From: Sphingomonas sp. S2M10
GTDB taxonomy: Bacteria; Pseudomonadota; Alphaproteobacteria; Sphingomonadales; Sphingomonadaceae
Assembly: GCF_012650175.1 (NCBI RefSeq)
Contig: NZ_JAAILI010000055.1
Span: forward strand, 124,001 to 188,000
Direction: 5' to 3'
DNA: 64,000 nucleotides
This document shows positions 1 to 12,188 of the stretch, one piece after another. The notes beneath the pieces were generated by a model. The model ran no database searches. It was not told where the DNA came from and saw only the letters and a list, made by a program, of their open reading frames with translations. The position numbers were made by a program, and so were the translations under genes. Numbering within the stretch: the first letter of the stretch is position 1; each line of letters begins with the position of its first letter.

Positions 1-440
1 GCCGCCAGCCGCGAGGCACCCGCGCCGATGCGACCGGTGCCGTGCGACGGCGCGGCGAGCCAGCGCCCCGCTGCCGCCGCCATGTCCAGCCGCTGCATCC
101 GCCGCGCGACGACGCGCGGGATCAGGAAGTTGGCGCGGAGGAACTGGCCGAGCGTCTCGGCGATGCGGTCCTTGTTCCGCGGGATGATGGCGGTGTGCGG
201 GATCGGCAGATGGAGCGGGTGGCGGAACAGCGCCGTCACCGCGAACCAATCGGCCAGCCCGCCGACCATCGCCGCCTCGGCAAAGGCGCGAACAAAGGGG
301 ATCGCGGGGTGCAGGCCCTGGAACTGGCGCGCTGCGAGGAACAGCGCCGCCATCGCGAGCAAGAGGCCGGTCGCGACCATCCGCATCCGCCGAAGGGCGG
401 CGGGCGGCGGGTCCTGGCGGAGGCGTGGGGAAAGACTCAT
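1..440 (-). CDS. DUF445 family membrane protein (partial, 3' end outside window)
   Basis: Only the first ~146 codons are present; the gene runs off the left edge. The start is the ATG at 440-438. The N-terminus is basic and is followed by a hydrophobic segment at about residues 18-37. After it comes the family hallmark region: a Gly-Gly-Leu-Ala-Asp-Trp-Phe-Ala-Val-Thr-Ala-Leu-Phe-Arg-His-Pro stretch, then a Pro-His-Thr-Ala-Ile-Ile-Pro run, then an Asn-Lys-Asp-Arg-Ile motif. This pattern is characteristic of the DUF445/YjiN family of inner-membrane proteins, whose biochemical role is not established. Reading frames on the opposite strand here are Arg/Ala-rich shadows. The family call is firm; the function is unknown. 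Confidence 0.85.
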   Translation of the reverse strand, partial: MSLSPRLRQDPPPAALRRMRMVATGLLLAMAALFLAARQFQGLHPAIPFVRAFAEAAMVGGLADWFAVTALFRHPLHLPIPHTAIIPRNKDRIAETLGQFLRANFLIPRVVARRMQRLDMAAAAGRWLAAPSHGTGRIGAGASRLA

Positions 441-477
441 GATCCGTGCAACGCCGGAAAGTCGGTCAGCGCTCCGC

Positions 478-1269
<792 letters not shown>

Positions 1270-1371
1270 TCAGCTTTTTGCGCGGGGCGCAGCAACCGGG
1301 GCGGAACTGCCGGCAGCGGAACCGCGCCCCTGCCCCTGCGGTTTCGATCCTTGACCGATGGAGTATTTGGA

Positions 1372-1659
1372 ATGTCTGCACAGCAGCTGAAAATCGACGA
1401 CACCACCCTGTTCGACAATCTCGACGATCGCCAGCTCGAGTTCGGCGGCCAGGTCGACGGCGACGCGTATCAGTTCGCGGTGCAGTATAGCGTGCTGGAA
1501 GCGCTGAGCGGCAGCCAGCCCGACGGCGATGCCGAAGAGCGCTTCCGCCGCTACCGCGACCCGATCGCGCAGGCCGCCCTGGCGGCGCTTGCCAAGGGCC
1601 CGGACCGGCCGATCATCGTTATCAGCGAGAACGATCTCGACCGCGAGGACCAGGCATGA
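1372..1659 (+). CDS. Small hypothetical protein (DUF1488-like)
   Basis: About 95 residues. I chose the ATG at 1372 because a GGAG Shine-Dalgarno lies eight bases upstream; an in-frame TTG at 1351 has no comparable site. The protein is soluble and acidic. An N-terminal beta-rich half (Leu-Glu-Phe-Gly-Gly-Gln-Val-Asp-Gly) is followed by a helical half and an Ile-Ile-Val-Ile strand. The layout weakly resembles DUF1488, small alphaproteobacterial proteins of unknown role, but I cannot confirm it. The stop overlaps the start of the next gene by ATGA, so the two are translationally coupled. Confidence 0.75.
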   Translation: MSAQQLKIDDTTLFDNLDDRQLEFGGQVDGDAYQFAVQYSVLEALSGSQPDGDAEERFRRYRDPIAQAALAALAKGPDRPIIVISENDLDREDQA

Positions 1660-1925
1660 CCGAGGCACGCTGGGGCGACGACGCCCGGAACCCGCCGATC
1701 GACTGGACGATGAGCGCAGCGCTGGAGAATGTCGTGCGCGGCGGCGGCGACATCGCCGAGGTCACCAATCTGGGCGAGGCGGTGCGCGCATGGCGTGACC
1801 TGGACCCCGACCACCGCGCGCACGCCGTGCTGATCCTCGACCATCCAGTGCACATCGATGGCGCCGCGGCCAATCGCTTCGAAGGCGAAGGCATCGCGGC
1901 GCTGGCCGAGCGGCTTGGCGATTGA
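1656..1925 (+). CDS. Small hypothetical protein coupled to the upstream gene
   Basis: An 89-residue soluble protein whose ATG overlaps the stop codon of the preceding small gene (ATGA), a strong sign of co-translation. It has a Trp-Thr-Met-Ser-Ala-Ala-Leu-Glu helix, an Ala-Val-Leu-Ile-Leu-Asp-His-Pro strand and a short C-terminal helix. There is no signal peptide or membrane segment. Codon use matches the neighbours, so it is native. I recognise no family. A palindromic repeat element starts 18 bases after the stop. Confidence 0.75.
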   Translation: MTEARWGDDARNPPIDWTMSAALENVVRGGGDIAEVTNLGEAVRAWRDLDPDHRAHAVLILDHPVHIDGAAANRFEGEGIAALAERLGD

Positions 1926-1942
1926 AGCGGGGCAGCGCCCAT

Positions 1943-2079
1943 CTCCCTCTCCCGCTTGCGGGAGAGGGCCGGGGTGAGGGTGAGTCGGGCGAAGGAGAGG
2001 GCCGCATGCTCCTTACACACCCTCACCCTTCCGCCGCCTGACGGCGGCTCCCTCCCTCTCCCGCAGGCGGGAGAGGGAA
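1943..2079. repeat. Composite palindromic (REP-like) element
   Basis: The two ends are hairpins of the same type: a CCCTCTCCCGC arm, a short loop, and GGGAGAGGG. They flank a variable centre of about 85 bp. The centre holds further complementary GGGTGAGGGTG / CACCCTCACCC arms. It lies between the small-gene pair and a low-GC pseudogene. The closest relative in this window is the element inside ileS at 25785-25898, which uses the same CCCGCTTGCGGG core. I infer a non-autonomous REP/BIME-like repeat; no transposase is nearby. Confidence 0.8.
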
Positions 2080-2134
2080 ACTACGCCCGGTTCGCATTGG
2101 ACCCAGCGGGCTGAAAGTGGGTGGGAAGCGTCGA

Positions 2135-2615
2135 TCAGCGGTGTCGAGAAAGCAAAGCAAGCTCTGCAGCTTCACCGGCTGTAACCTCGTTCCAGACCTT
2201 CGATTGGCCGCAGTTGTAATTGACCCACAACGCACCCTTAGCGGACGCTGGCTGGCCCCTTTCAAATGGTTGGGGCGTCAGGAACAGTAGATAATCTCTA
2301 TCCAGGTCTGGCCCACCACCGTTGCCGTCCATGTAAAAACCACCACTGTTACGCTCAGTGAAAAACGTGAACTGACTCGTCAGATTGCCTTTGTAGGATT
2401 TTACAACCTTAAGCCGGTAGAGCGCCCAAGATTCATCTTCGTCCGACCAATGATAGTCGACTGACACGACATGAGCACGCACCACCCATCGCGAGTCTCT
2501 AAACTCCTGAGCGATAGTAGTTTTTGCGTTTATCCACTCCGCGATAGATACAGAGCGCTGAAGCTGGGAAGCTCCACGTTGTCACCAAAATCGCCGTAAC
2601 GAGCTTCTTAAGCAT
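2135..2615 (-). pseudogene. Low-GC hypothetical exported protein, apparently frameshifted
   Basis: The main open frame (2135 to about 2584) encodes a body with a Val-Val-Arg-Ala-His-Val-Val-Ser-Val strand, typical of small periplasmic proteins, but it has no good start: the in-frame codon at 2485 is GTG without a ribosome site. Upstream, in another frame, an ATG at 2615 starts a convincing signal peptide (MLKKLVTAILV... ending Pro-Ala-Ser-Ala). That frame hits a stop about 38 codons later. One base change near 2550-2560 would join signal peptide and body into a protein of about 160 residues. G+C here is about 48 %, far below the neighbours, which suggests acquisition. It is either a decayed gene or an assembly error. 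Function is unknown. Confidence 0.6.
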
Positions 2616-2823
2616 GCCTCACGATAACCCAAAGGCATTGTGTCCGCTATTGGGGCGTGAGCAGCCAACCCGCTTGGCGATTCCATGGCCCCGTTAGCTA
2701 ACAACAGACGGGCTCAAGCCGCTCCCGCTAACACTGCAAGGGGGCGGTAAAAGCCAAAACCGACTTCAACCGCCCCCTCGCTGGTAAGGATCTCCTCGCG
2801 TCACCCGCCAGCCGACCGGCCGA
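2616..2823. other. Intergenic region downstream of gyrB
   Basis: No gene is evident. A perfect inverted repeat (GGGGGCGGT at 2740-2748 with ACCGCCCCC at 2769-2777, loop 20 nt) lies 47 bp beyond the gyrB stop and could end gyrB transcription, although no T-run follows it on the gyrB strand. The rest is unremarkable. Confidence 0.45.
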
Positions 2824-6407
<3,584 letters not shown>

Positions 6408-6420
6408 GGGAGATTTGGTG

Positions 6421-7026
6421 ATGGCAAAGGGCAAGACCTGGGCCTGGGTAGGCGGCCTGCTGGGCGGCGCGGTGGTCGCGGGGGCGGCGGCCTATTACGC
6501 GTTCGAGAAGGCGAGCGAACAGCCGCCCTTCACGCTGGTGGAAAAGGACGGCGCCTTCGAGATCCGCGACTATCCCGAGCTGGTGGTGGCGGAAACGCGT
6601 GCGATCGGCACCCGCGAGGCGGCGCTGAACGCCGGCTTCTCGCGCCTCGCCGACTATATCTTCGCCAAGCGGCGCGGCGACAATGGCGGCAGCGGCGGCG
6701 AGAAGATCGCGATGACCGCCCCGGTGCTCAGCACCAAGCAGGACGCCAGCTGGCGGACCCAGTTCGTGATGCCGTCCAAGTTCACCCTGGCGACGCTGCC
6801 CAAGCCGTCGGACAATGTCGATTTGACCACCCGCCCTGCGCGACGCGTGGCGGTACTGCGCTTCTCGGGATCGCCCGATGACGCGGCGCTGGAGAAGCGC
6901 GAGGCGGAGCTGCGCAGCTGGCTGGCGGCCAAGGGGATCAACGGCGGCGCGGTGGAATATGCCTTCTACAACTCGCCGTTCATTCCCGGCCCGCTCCGCC
7001 GCAACGAAGTGCTGATCGCGCTCTGA
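6421..7026 (+). CDS. SOUL family heme-binding protein
   Basis: 201 residues, starting at the ATG at 6421, 13 bp after the exonuclease stop, so probably one transcript. An N-terminal hydrophobic anchor (about residues 8-27) precedes a SOUL/HBP domain. That domain has the typical opening Tyr-Ala-Phe-Glu...Pro-Pro-Phe-Thr-Leu-Val-Glu-Lys, then Phe-Glu-Ile-Arg-Asp-Tyr-Pro, then Glu-Lys-Ile-Ala-Met-Thr-Ala-Pro-Val. It ends with the Tyr-Asn-Ser-Pro-Phe-Ile-Pro-Gly-Pro-Leu-Arg-Arg-Asn-Glu-Val signature. Members bind heme or tetrapyrroles in eukaryotes; bacterial roles are unproven. The anchor suggests a periplasmic or membrane-associated domain. Confidence 0.9.
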   Translation: MAKGKTWAWVGGLLGGAVVAGAAAYYAFEKASEQPPFTLVEKDGAFEIRDYPELVVAETRAIGTREAALNAGFSRLADYIFAKRRGDNGGSGGEKIAMTAPVLSTKQDASWRTQFVMPSKFTLATLPKPSDNVDLTTRPARRVAVLRFSGSPDDAALEKREAELRSWLAAKGINGGAVEYAFYNSPFIPGPLRRNEVLIAL

Positions 7027-7030
7027 ATTC

Positions 7031-7172
7031 GATCCTCCCCTGGAAGGGGAGGTGGCGCGCGCAGCGCGACGGAGGGGTGTCAGCGGTGGAAGAGTGTACT
7101 TCCGCTTCGACGGGGACATCCCTCCACTAACGCCTTCGGCGGCGGTCCCCCTCCCCTTCCAGGGGGAGGATC
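7031..7172. repeat. Composite palindromic element, 142 bp (type B, copy 1)
   Basis: It begins GATCCTCCCCTGGAAGGGGAGG and ends with CCCCCTCCCCTTCCAGGGGGAGGATC, so both ends are hairpins and the termini are inverted. An internal GCGCGCGCAGCGCG block and a GGAGGGGTGTC block follow the left end. The sequence at 52621-52760, read on the other strand, shares both ends and these blocks but has a different centre. The element separates the SOUL gene from the secreted-protein gene at 7205. Confidence 0.82.
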
Positions 7173-7204
7173 TTTTGCCGCGATCTTGCCGCGGAGCTCT
7201 CCTA

Positions 7205-7684
7205 ATGGGACTCCCCATGACGATTCGCCCGCTCCTCGCCGCCGCCACGGCCTTCGCCTCGCTGCTCGCCCCCGCCGCCGCGCAGGCCCAGGCGCGCGAT
7301 CCGTTCGGCGAGTGCCTCCGCGCCCGCACCAGCCGAGCGGACCGTGACGTACTGATTCGGTGGGTGTTTGCCGCCGTCGCTCAGAGCGCCGCGGTGCGCG
7401 ACATGGTGAAGGTCGACGAGGGCCGTCGCGTCCAGGCCAGCCAACAGGCGGGCCAGCTGATCACTCGCCTCGTCACGCGCGACTGCCGCACCCAGGCGAT
7501 GGACCGGATGAAAAACGATCCCGGTGCCCTCCAGAACAGCTTCACCGCGCTCGGCCGCGTCGCGCTGATGGATCTCGCGCAGGACCCCAACGTCGTCGGT
7601 ACGCTGGCGGGCGCCCTCCAATATACCGACATGGGCAGCATCACGATGATGTTGGTGGAAGGCGGCCTGCGCCCCGGCGGCTGA
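7205..7684 (+). CDS. Hypothetical secreted protein
   Basis: 159 residues from the ATG at 7205, which has a GGAG eight bases upstream; a second ATG at 7217 is an alternative. A clear Sec signal peptide is seen: hydrophobic Leu-Leu-Ala-Ala-Ala-Thr-Ala-Phe-Ala-Ser-Leu-Leu, then Ala-x-Ala before Gln-Ala-Arg-Asp. The mature part is mostly helical with two cysteines (Gly-Glu-Cys-Leu and Arg-Asp-Cys-Arg) that could form a disulfide. I do not recognise a named family. It converges with the endonuclease/phosphatase gene, with 6 bp between the stops. Confidence 0.8.
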   Translation: MGLPMTIRPLLAAATAFASLLAPAAAQAQARDPFGECLRARTSRADRDVLIRWVFAAVAQSAAVRDMVKVDEGRRVQASQQAGQLITRLVTRDCRTQAMDRMKNDPGALQNSFTALGRVALMDLAQDPNVVGTLAGALQYTDMGSITMMLVEGGLRPGG

Positions 7685-7690
7685 ACCCGC

Positions 7691-8533
7691 TCAGCGCTCG
7701 AAGCGCACGCGGGCGACGACCGGATAATGGTCGCTCGGGTACACCTCGCCCCGATGCGTATCGATCGTCGCGATCCGCTCGACTGCGAAGCCGCGCGTCA
7801 GGATCCAGTCGATGCGGCGATCGCCCTTGCCGGTGAAGCCGTGGAAGGTGAAGTCCGGCCCCTGATGGTCGGCGCGCGCGATCCACGCGTCCGCGAGCGT
7901 CCTGGCCAGCACCGCATGGGCGGGCTTGTCGACGGTGGTGTTGAAGTCGCCGGTGACGATCACCGGCAGCTCCTTGGGGCCCGCCGCGACGCGATCGGAC
8001 AGTAGCTGCGCACCGCGGGTCCGGGCGGCCTCGTCCTCGTCGCGATAGGGAAAATGCGTGTTGTAGAAGCGGAACCGGCGCCCCTCGCGCGTCTCGAACG
8101 TCGCCCAGGTCACCATGCGCGGCAGGGGGTGCCCCCAGCTGATGCTGCCCGGCACCTCGGGCGTGTCCGAAAGCCAGAACTGGCCCTGCTCTACGATCTT
8201 CAGCCGGTCGCGCCGGTAGAAGATCCCCATATGCTCGTCCTTGTGGCCACCAAAGCGGTCGGTGCCGAACCAGCTATACTGCGGCAGCGCCCTGACGACA
8301 TCGTCGCCCTGGCGCTGGAACAGCTCCTGCGTGCCGATCAGGTCAGGATCGGCTGCGCGGATCGTCGCGAAGGTGAGGTCGCGGCGTTTCTCCCACAGAT
8401 TTGCACCATCGCCGTCGCTTGGCATGCGGATGTTGAGGCTCATCACCGTCAGCGCGGGCGCGCCCTGCGCCAGTACGGGCGCGCACGCCAGCATCGCGGC
8501 AAGCGCCGCCACAAAACCCCAAAAACGCTGCAT
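7691..8533 (-). CDS. Endonuclease/exonuclease/phosphatase (EEP) family protein, exported
   Basis: 280 residues from the ATG at 8533, which overlaps the rpoN stop (ATGA), so it is the last gene of the rnd-lpt-rpoN cluster. It has a Sec signal peptide with a cleavage-type Val-Leu-Ala-Gln near residue 23. The EEP-fold catalytic motifs are Ser-Leu-Asn-Ile-Arg, Gly-Thr-Gln-Glu-Leu, Gly-Asp-Phe-Asn-Thr and the C-terminal Ser-Asp-His-Tyr-Pro-Val. Such proteins hydrolyse phosphodiesters or phosphoesters (nucleic acid, sphingomyelin, inositol phosphate); the substrate here is unknown. The signal peptide points to a periplasmic or secreted enzyme. Confidence 0.88.
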   Translation of the reverse strand: MQRFWGFVAALAAMLACAPVLAQGAPALTVMSLNIRMPSDGDGANLWEKRRDLTFATIRAADPDLIGTQELFQRQGDDVVRALPQYSWFGTDRFGGHKDEHMGIFYRRDRLKIVEQGQFWLSDTPEVPGSISWGHPLPRMVTWATFETREGRRFRFYNTHFPYRDEDEAARTRGAQLLSDRVAAGPKELPVIVTGDFNTTVDKPAHAVLARTLADAWIARADHQGPDFTFHGFTGKGDRRIDWILTRGFAVERIATIDTHRGEVYPSDHYPVVARVRFER

Positions 8534-10035
8534 CAACCCGCTCCTTCGAGTGCCTTCTGGCGGCGGCGTTGCACCGAGCTGCCGATGCCCATCGCCTCGC
8601 GATATTTCGCCACCGTGCGGCGGGCGATATCGAAGCCCTTCGCATTGAGCATTTCCACGAGCGTGTCGTCGGATAGAATCTTCTTCGGCTCCTCGGCGGC
8701 GATCAGCGTCCGAATCGCGCTCTTCACCGCCTCGGCCGACACCGCCTCGCCGCCATCGGCCGACTGGATCGCGCTGGTGAAGAAATATTTCAGCTCGAAC
8801 AGGCCGCGCGCGCAGCTGAGATATTTGTTGCTGGTGACGCGGCTGACGGTCGATTCGTGCATCTCGATCGCATCCGCCACCTGGCGCAGCGTCAGCGGGC
8901 GGAGATGCGCGACGCCCTTCAGGAAAAAGCCTTCCTGCTGCTTCACGATCTCGCTCGCCACCTTGATGATCGTGCGCTGGCGCTGGTCGAGCGCCTTGAC
9001 CAGCCAGTTGGCGCTGGCGAGCATGTCGCTGAGCCAGGCCTTGCTCGCCTTGTCCTGCTTGCCGCCCGAAACCTCGGCATAATAGGCGCGGTTCACCAGC
9101 ACCCGCGGCAGGGTCGCGGCGTTGATCTCCACCGCCCAGCCGGTGCCGCGCCGCGCGACGAAGATGTCCGGGGTCACCGCCGGCACCGGATCGCCGCCAT
9201 AGCGGCAGCCGGGCTTGGGATCATAGTTGCGCAGCTCGCGAATCATGTCGGCGAGGTCCTCGTCGTCGACATTGCACATCCGCCGCAACCGCCCGAGGTC
9301 GCCGCGCGCGACCAGCTCGAGATTGTCGATCAGCCGCGCCATGCACGGATCGTAGCGGTCCGCCTCCTTGGCCTGGAGCGCGAGGCACTCGGCAAGGTCG
9401 CGTGCGCCGACGCCGGTGGGATCGAAGGTCTGGATGATGCCCAGCACCGCCTCGACGCGGGCGAGCGGCACGCCCAGTCGCTCGGCGATCTCGCGCAGCG
9501 GCACCGTGAGATAGCCGCACTCGTCGATCTGGTCGATCAGGTGCTGGGCGATGAACAGGTCGGGCCCCGAGACGCCGGAGCCGGCCTGCGCGAGCAGATG
9601 GTCGGCGAGGCTGAGATCGCTGGTGCCGAGGCTGTCGAGATCCGGCCCCTCCTCCGATCCGCCGCCGCCCACGCCGTTCATGCCGAGGCCGCCGTCCAGC
9701 CCACCGATCATGTCGCTAACCGAATCATGGTGAAAGGCTTCGGTCGCGAGATCGACGTCGAGCGCCGCCTCCCCCGTCGCTTCGCCGCCGAGGATCAGTT
9801 CGCTGGCATCGGCGGGGCCGTCGCGCGGCTCGAAATCGTCGCCGCTATCGGCAGGCTCCGGCGGCCCGTCGTCGCCGCCCTGCGCGTCGAGCAGCGGGTT
9901 GCGCTCCACCTCCTCGGCGATAAAGGTCTCGATCTCGAGGTTCGAGAGCGCCAGCAGCTTGATCGCCTGCTGGAGCTGCGGCGTCATCACCAGCGATTGC
10001 GACTGGCGCAGATCGAGGCGAGGCGCGAGACTCAT
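8533..10035 (-). CDS. rpoN: RNA polymerase sigma-54 factor
   Basis: 500 residues, full length. Region I is the Gln/Leu-rich N-terminus (Leu-Arg-Gln-Ser-Gln-Ser-Leu-Val-Met-Thr-Pro-Gln-Leu-Gln-Gln-Ala-Ile) that contacts AAA+ activators. An acidic, Gly-rich region II spans about residues 50-135, and the core-binding region follows. A helix-turn-helix ends with the invariant RpoN box ARRTVAKYRE at about residues 471-480, which reads the -24 promoter element. It directs enhancer-dependent transcription. It lies 5 bp downstream of lptB, a common arrangement in Proteobacteria. The usual downstream hpf/raiA and ptsN genes are absent; an EEP-family gene follows instead. Confidence 0.97.
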   Translation of the reverse strand: MSLAPRLDLRQSQSLVMTPQLQQAIKLLALSNLEIETFIAEEVERNPLLDAQGGDDGPPEPADSGDDFEPRDGPADASELILGGEATGEAALDVDLATEAFHHDSVSDMIGGLDGGLGMNGVGGGGSEEGPDLDSLGTSDLSLADHLLAQAGSGVSGPDLFIAQHLIDQIDECGYLTVPLREIAERLGVPLARVEAVLGIIQTFDPTGVGARDLAECLALQAKEADRYDPCMARLIDNLELVARGDLGRLRRMCNVDDEDLADMIRELRNYDPKPGCRYGGDPVPAVTPDIFVARRGTGWAVEINAATLPRVLVNRAYYAEVSGGKQDKASKAWLSDMLASANWLVKALDQRQRTIIKVASEIVKQQEGFFLKGVAHLRPLTLRQVADAIEMHESTVSRVTSNKYLSCARGLFELKYFFTSAIQSADGGEAVSAEAVKSAIRTLIAAEEPKKILSDDTLVEMLNAKGFDIARRTVAKYREAMGIGSSVQRRRQKALEGAG

Positions 10036-10040
10036 CGCAT

Positions 10041-10823
10041 TTAGAGCGAGAAGCTCTCGCCGAGATACAGGCGGCGGACATTCTCGTCCCGTACCAGATC
10101 GTCGGGCGAGCCGGCGAACAGCACCCGGCCGTCATAGATGATATAGCCGCGATCGACGATCTCCAGCGTCTCGCGGACATTGTGATCGGTGATCAGCACG
10201 CCGATGCCGCGCTGCTTGAGCTGCTTCACCAGGTCGCGAATGTCGGCGATCGAGATCGGATCAATGCCTGCAAACGGTTCGTCGAGCAGGATGATCGTCG
10301 GGTTGGCAGCCAGCGCGCGGGCGATCTCGGCACGGCGGCGTTCGCCGCCAGACAGCGCCATGGCGGGCGAAGTGCGCAGCCGGGTGAGGCCGAACTCGTC
10401 GAGCAGCTCGTCCAGCCGCGCCTGACGGGCGTCGCGATCAGGCTCGGCGAGCTCCAGCACGGCGGAAATGTTCTTTTCCACGCTCAGCCCGCGGAAGATC
10501 GAGGTTTCCTGCGGAAGATAACCGAGGCCGAGAATCGCGCGGCGATACATCGGCAGGCGGGTGATATCCTCGCCGTCGAGCATGATGCGGCCGCTGTCGG
10601 GCTTCACCAGGCCCATCACCGAATAGAAGCAGGTCGTCTTGCCTGCGCCGTTCGGCCCCAGCAGACCGACGACCTCGCCGCGCCCGACCGAGACGGACAC
10701 GTCGGTGAGCACCGTGCGCTTGTCGTACGACTTGGCGATCGAGACCACCGCAAGCCCGCGATCGGGCAGCGGCACGGGATCCGGGGCGGAGCTTTCGGGG
10801 GCGGCGATGGCGACGTCGGTCAT
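10041..10823 (-). CDS. lptB: LPS export ABC transporter ATP-binding protein LptB
   Basis: 260 residues with Walker A GPNGAGKT at 56-63, the signature Leu-Ser-Gly-Gly-Glu-Arg-Arg-Arg, Walker B Ile-Ile-Leu-Leu-Asp-Glu-Pro-Phe-Ala-Gly-Ile-Asp-Pro, and the H-loop Thr-Asp-His-Asn-Val-Arg typical of LptB. It powers extraction of lipopolysaccharide (or an equivalent glycolipid) from the inner membrane together with LptF/LptG, which are not in this window. An N-terminal extension of about 20 residues, rich in Pro and Ala, precedes the ABC fold. A 125-bp gap separates it from lptA, which may hold an extra promoter for lptB-rpoN. Confidence 0.96.
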   Translation of the reverse strand: MTDVAIAAPESSAPDPVPLPDRGLAVVSIAKSYDKRTVLTDVSVSVGRGEVVGLLGPNGAGKTTCFYSVMGLVKPDSGRIMLDGEDITRLPMYRRAILGLGYLPQETSIFRGLSVEKNISAVLELAEPDRDARQARLDELLDEFGLTRLRTSPAMALSGGERRRAEIARALAANPTIILLDEPFAGIDPISIADIRDLVKQLKQRGIGVLITDHNVRETLEIVDRGYIIYDGRVLFAGSPDDLVRDENVRRLYLGESFSL

Positions 10824-10948
10824 GACGGCTCCTGCTAGGTGAACGCTGGTCTGGTCCCCGCCCGAAGCGTGGCCGCTTGGCAGGGTTCCTGCATGATAAC
10901 GCGCGCGAAGAAAAGGCTTTGCACGGCGTACCGTGGCAATGCCCCGGC

Positions 10949-11491
10949 TTATTGCTTCGTGGTGTCGCGCGCAGGCACGGAGAAGCGGCCGGTCACGCGG
11001 CCGCCCGAATTCTGCGTCGCCGGCCCTGCAGGTGCGCCGCCGAAGGTGGCACGGCTGGTGTCGAGATTGATCGTCAGCCGCGGGCCTGCCGCGTTGGCCG
11101 TGTTCGATCCCGCCTGCTGCAGTGTGACATTGCCGATCATCGTGATGATCCGTCGATCGACATCGTACACCGCATAGCTGGAGCGCGCGGTCTGGCTCGG
11201 CCGCGTCACCGTCACGCCGCCGGTGGCGTCGAGCCGCGAGGCCTGGGGCGAGCCGTTGAGCGCGCTGCCGCTGTAAGCGACCGTCACGCGCGCTGCACGC
11301 AGGGTCATGTCCGACTGCTTGATGACCACCCCGCCGCTCAGGATCGCGCGGTTGGCCTTGTCGTCCAGCTGGATGTTCTTCGCGTCGAAATCGATCGGGG
11401 CGTTCGAATCATGCCGGACCTGCGCGGCAGCGGGTACGGCGGCGAGCAGCAGCGGCAGCCCGAGGGCGAGCGGAGCGAGAGCGCGGGTCAT
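10949..11491 (-). CDS. lptA: LPS transport periplasmic protein LptA
   Basis: 180 residues with a signal peptide ending near Ala-Ala-Ala-Gln-Val (about residue 24) and one OstA/LptA beta-jellyroll domain. The domain opens Asn-Ala-Pro-Ile-Asp-Phe-Asp-Ala-Lys-Asn-Ile and continues with Ala-Ile-Leu-Ser-Gly-Gly-Val-Val-Ile-Lys-Gln-Ser-Asp. LptA forms the periplasmic bridge carrying glycolipid to the LptD/E translocon. Its ATG overlaps the lptC stop (ATGA), confirming coupling. The C-terminal tail is Gly/Arg/Pro-rich. Confidence 0.93.
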   Translation of the reverse strand: MTRALAPLALGLPLLLAAVPAAAQVRHDSNAPIDFDAKNIQLDDKANRAILSGGVVIKQSDMTLRAARVTVAYSGSALNGSPQASRLDATGGVTVTRPSQTARSSYAVYDVDRRIITMIGNVTLQQAGSNTANAAGPRLTINLDTSRATFGGAPAGPATQNSGGRVTGRFSVPARDTTKQ

Positions 11492-12135
11492 CAGGGCCTC
11501 CTTGCCGGCTTCGGCGTCATCCGCAAGTGCGCATTGCCTTCGAGCGAGATCAGCCGCTTGTCGAGATCGGCGCGCAGGCGATCGGCGCGGAAGGTGCCGG
11601 TGGGGGTATTGCCGGTCACCGCCCCGCCGCTTTCCAGCTGGCGCGTCTTCAGGTCTAGCGTAGCGTCATGGGTGTTGAGCAGATAGCCGTCGCTTGTCTG
11701 GAAGCGAATCGGCCCGTCGATCATCATCTGATCGGTGTTGAGATTGTAGCGCCCGTGATTGGCGACCAGCGTGGCGGGCCCGTCGGTCAGGCTCAGCCGC
11801 GCGTTGAGTTCGTTGAGCTGCACCACCGGCTCGGCCGAGCTCCGCTGCACCGCGGAGCCTGCATGCAGTTCAAACTGGCGGCCCTTGGCATCCTCGCCGC
11901 GATAATCGGCCGCGACGATCTTCAGCCGCTCGGGCGACATCGCCACCTTGTTCTTGTCGAGCACGAAGCTCACGTCGCCGCCCATGAACAGCGGCGCGCT
12001 GACCAGGAACGCGGCAAGCGCGCCGATCAGGATCGGCAGCAGCACCAGCGCGACGCGCACGGCGCGATCGTGGCTGCTCCCGGGATGGGCCCAGGCGCGC
12101 TTCTGCGTGGTCAGACGGGCGGCGATCTCAGACAT
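11491..12135 (-). CDS. lptC: LPS export system protein LptC
   Basis: 214 residues from the ATG at 12135, preceded by GGGAGCCT as ribosome site. One N-terminal transmembrane helix (about residues 27-47) anchors a periplasmic LptC/YrbK jellyroll domain. Features include Arg-Gly-Glu-Asp-Ala-Lys-Gly-Arg-Gln-Phe-Glu-Leu, where the strand pattern begins, and Ala-Thr-Leu-Asp-Leu-Lys-Thr-Arg. LptC accepts the glycolipid from LptB2FG and passes it to LptA. Location between rnd and lptA is the standard alphaproteobacterial order. The long open frame extending upstream of 12135 is an artefact. Confidence 0.92.
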   Translation of the reverse strand: MSEIAARLTTQKRAWAHPGSSHDRAVRVALVLLPILIGALAAFLVSAPLFMGGDVSFVLDKNKVAMSPERLKIVAADYRGEDAKGRQFELHAGSAVQRSSAEPVVQLNELNARLSLTDGPATLVANHGRYNLNTDQMMIDGPIRFQTSDGYLLNTHDATLDLKTRQLESGGAVTGNTPTGTFRADRLRADLDKRLISLEGNAHLRMTPKPARRP

Positions 12136-12188
12136 AGGCTCCCTTGTGGGGAGCCGAAACGGCCAAGACAACCACTCGATCCGCGCGA

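Noticed and set aside
1943..2079. Possible CRISPR-like repeats
   Set aside because: Two inverted hairpins around one centre, not direct repeats with regular spacers.
8054..9082. Rightward open frames antisense to the EEP and rpoN genes
   Set aside because: Lack protein motifs; the leftward genes carry complete family signatures.
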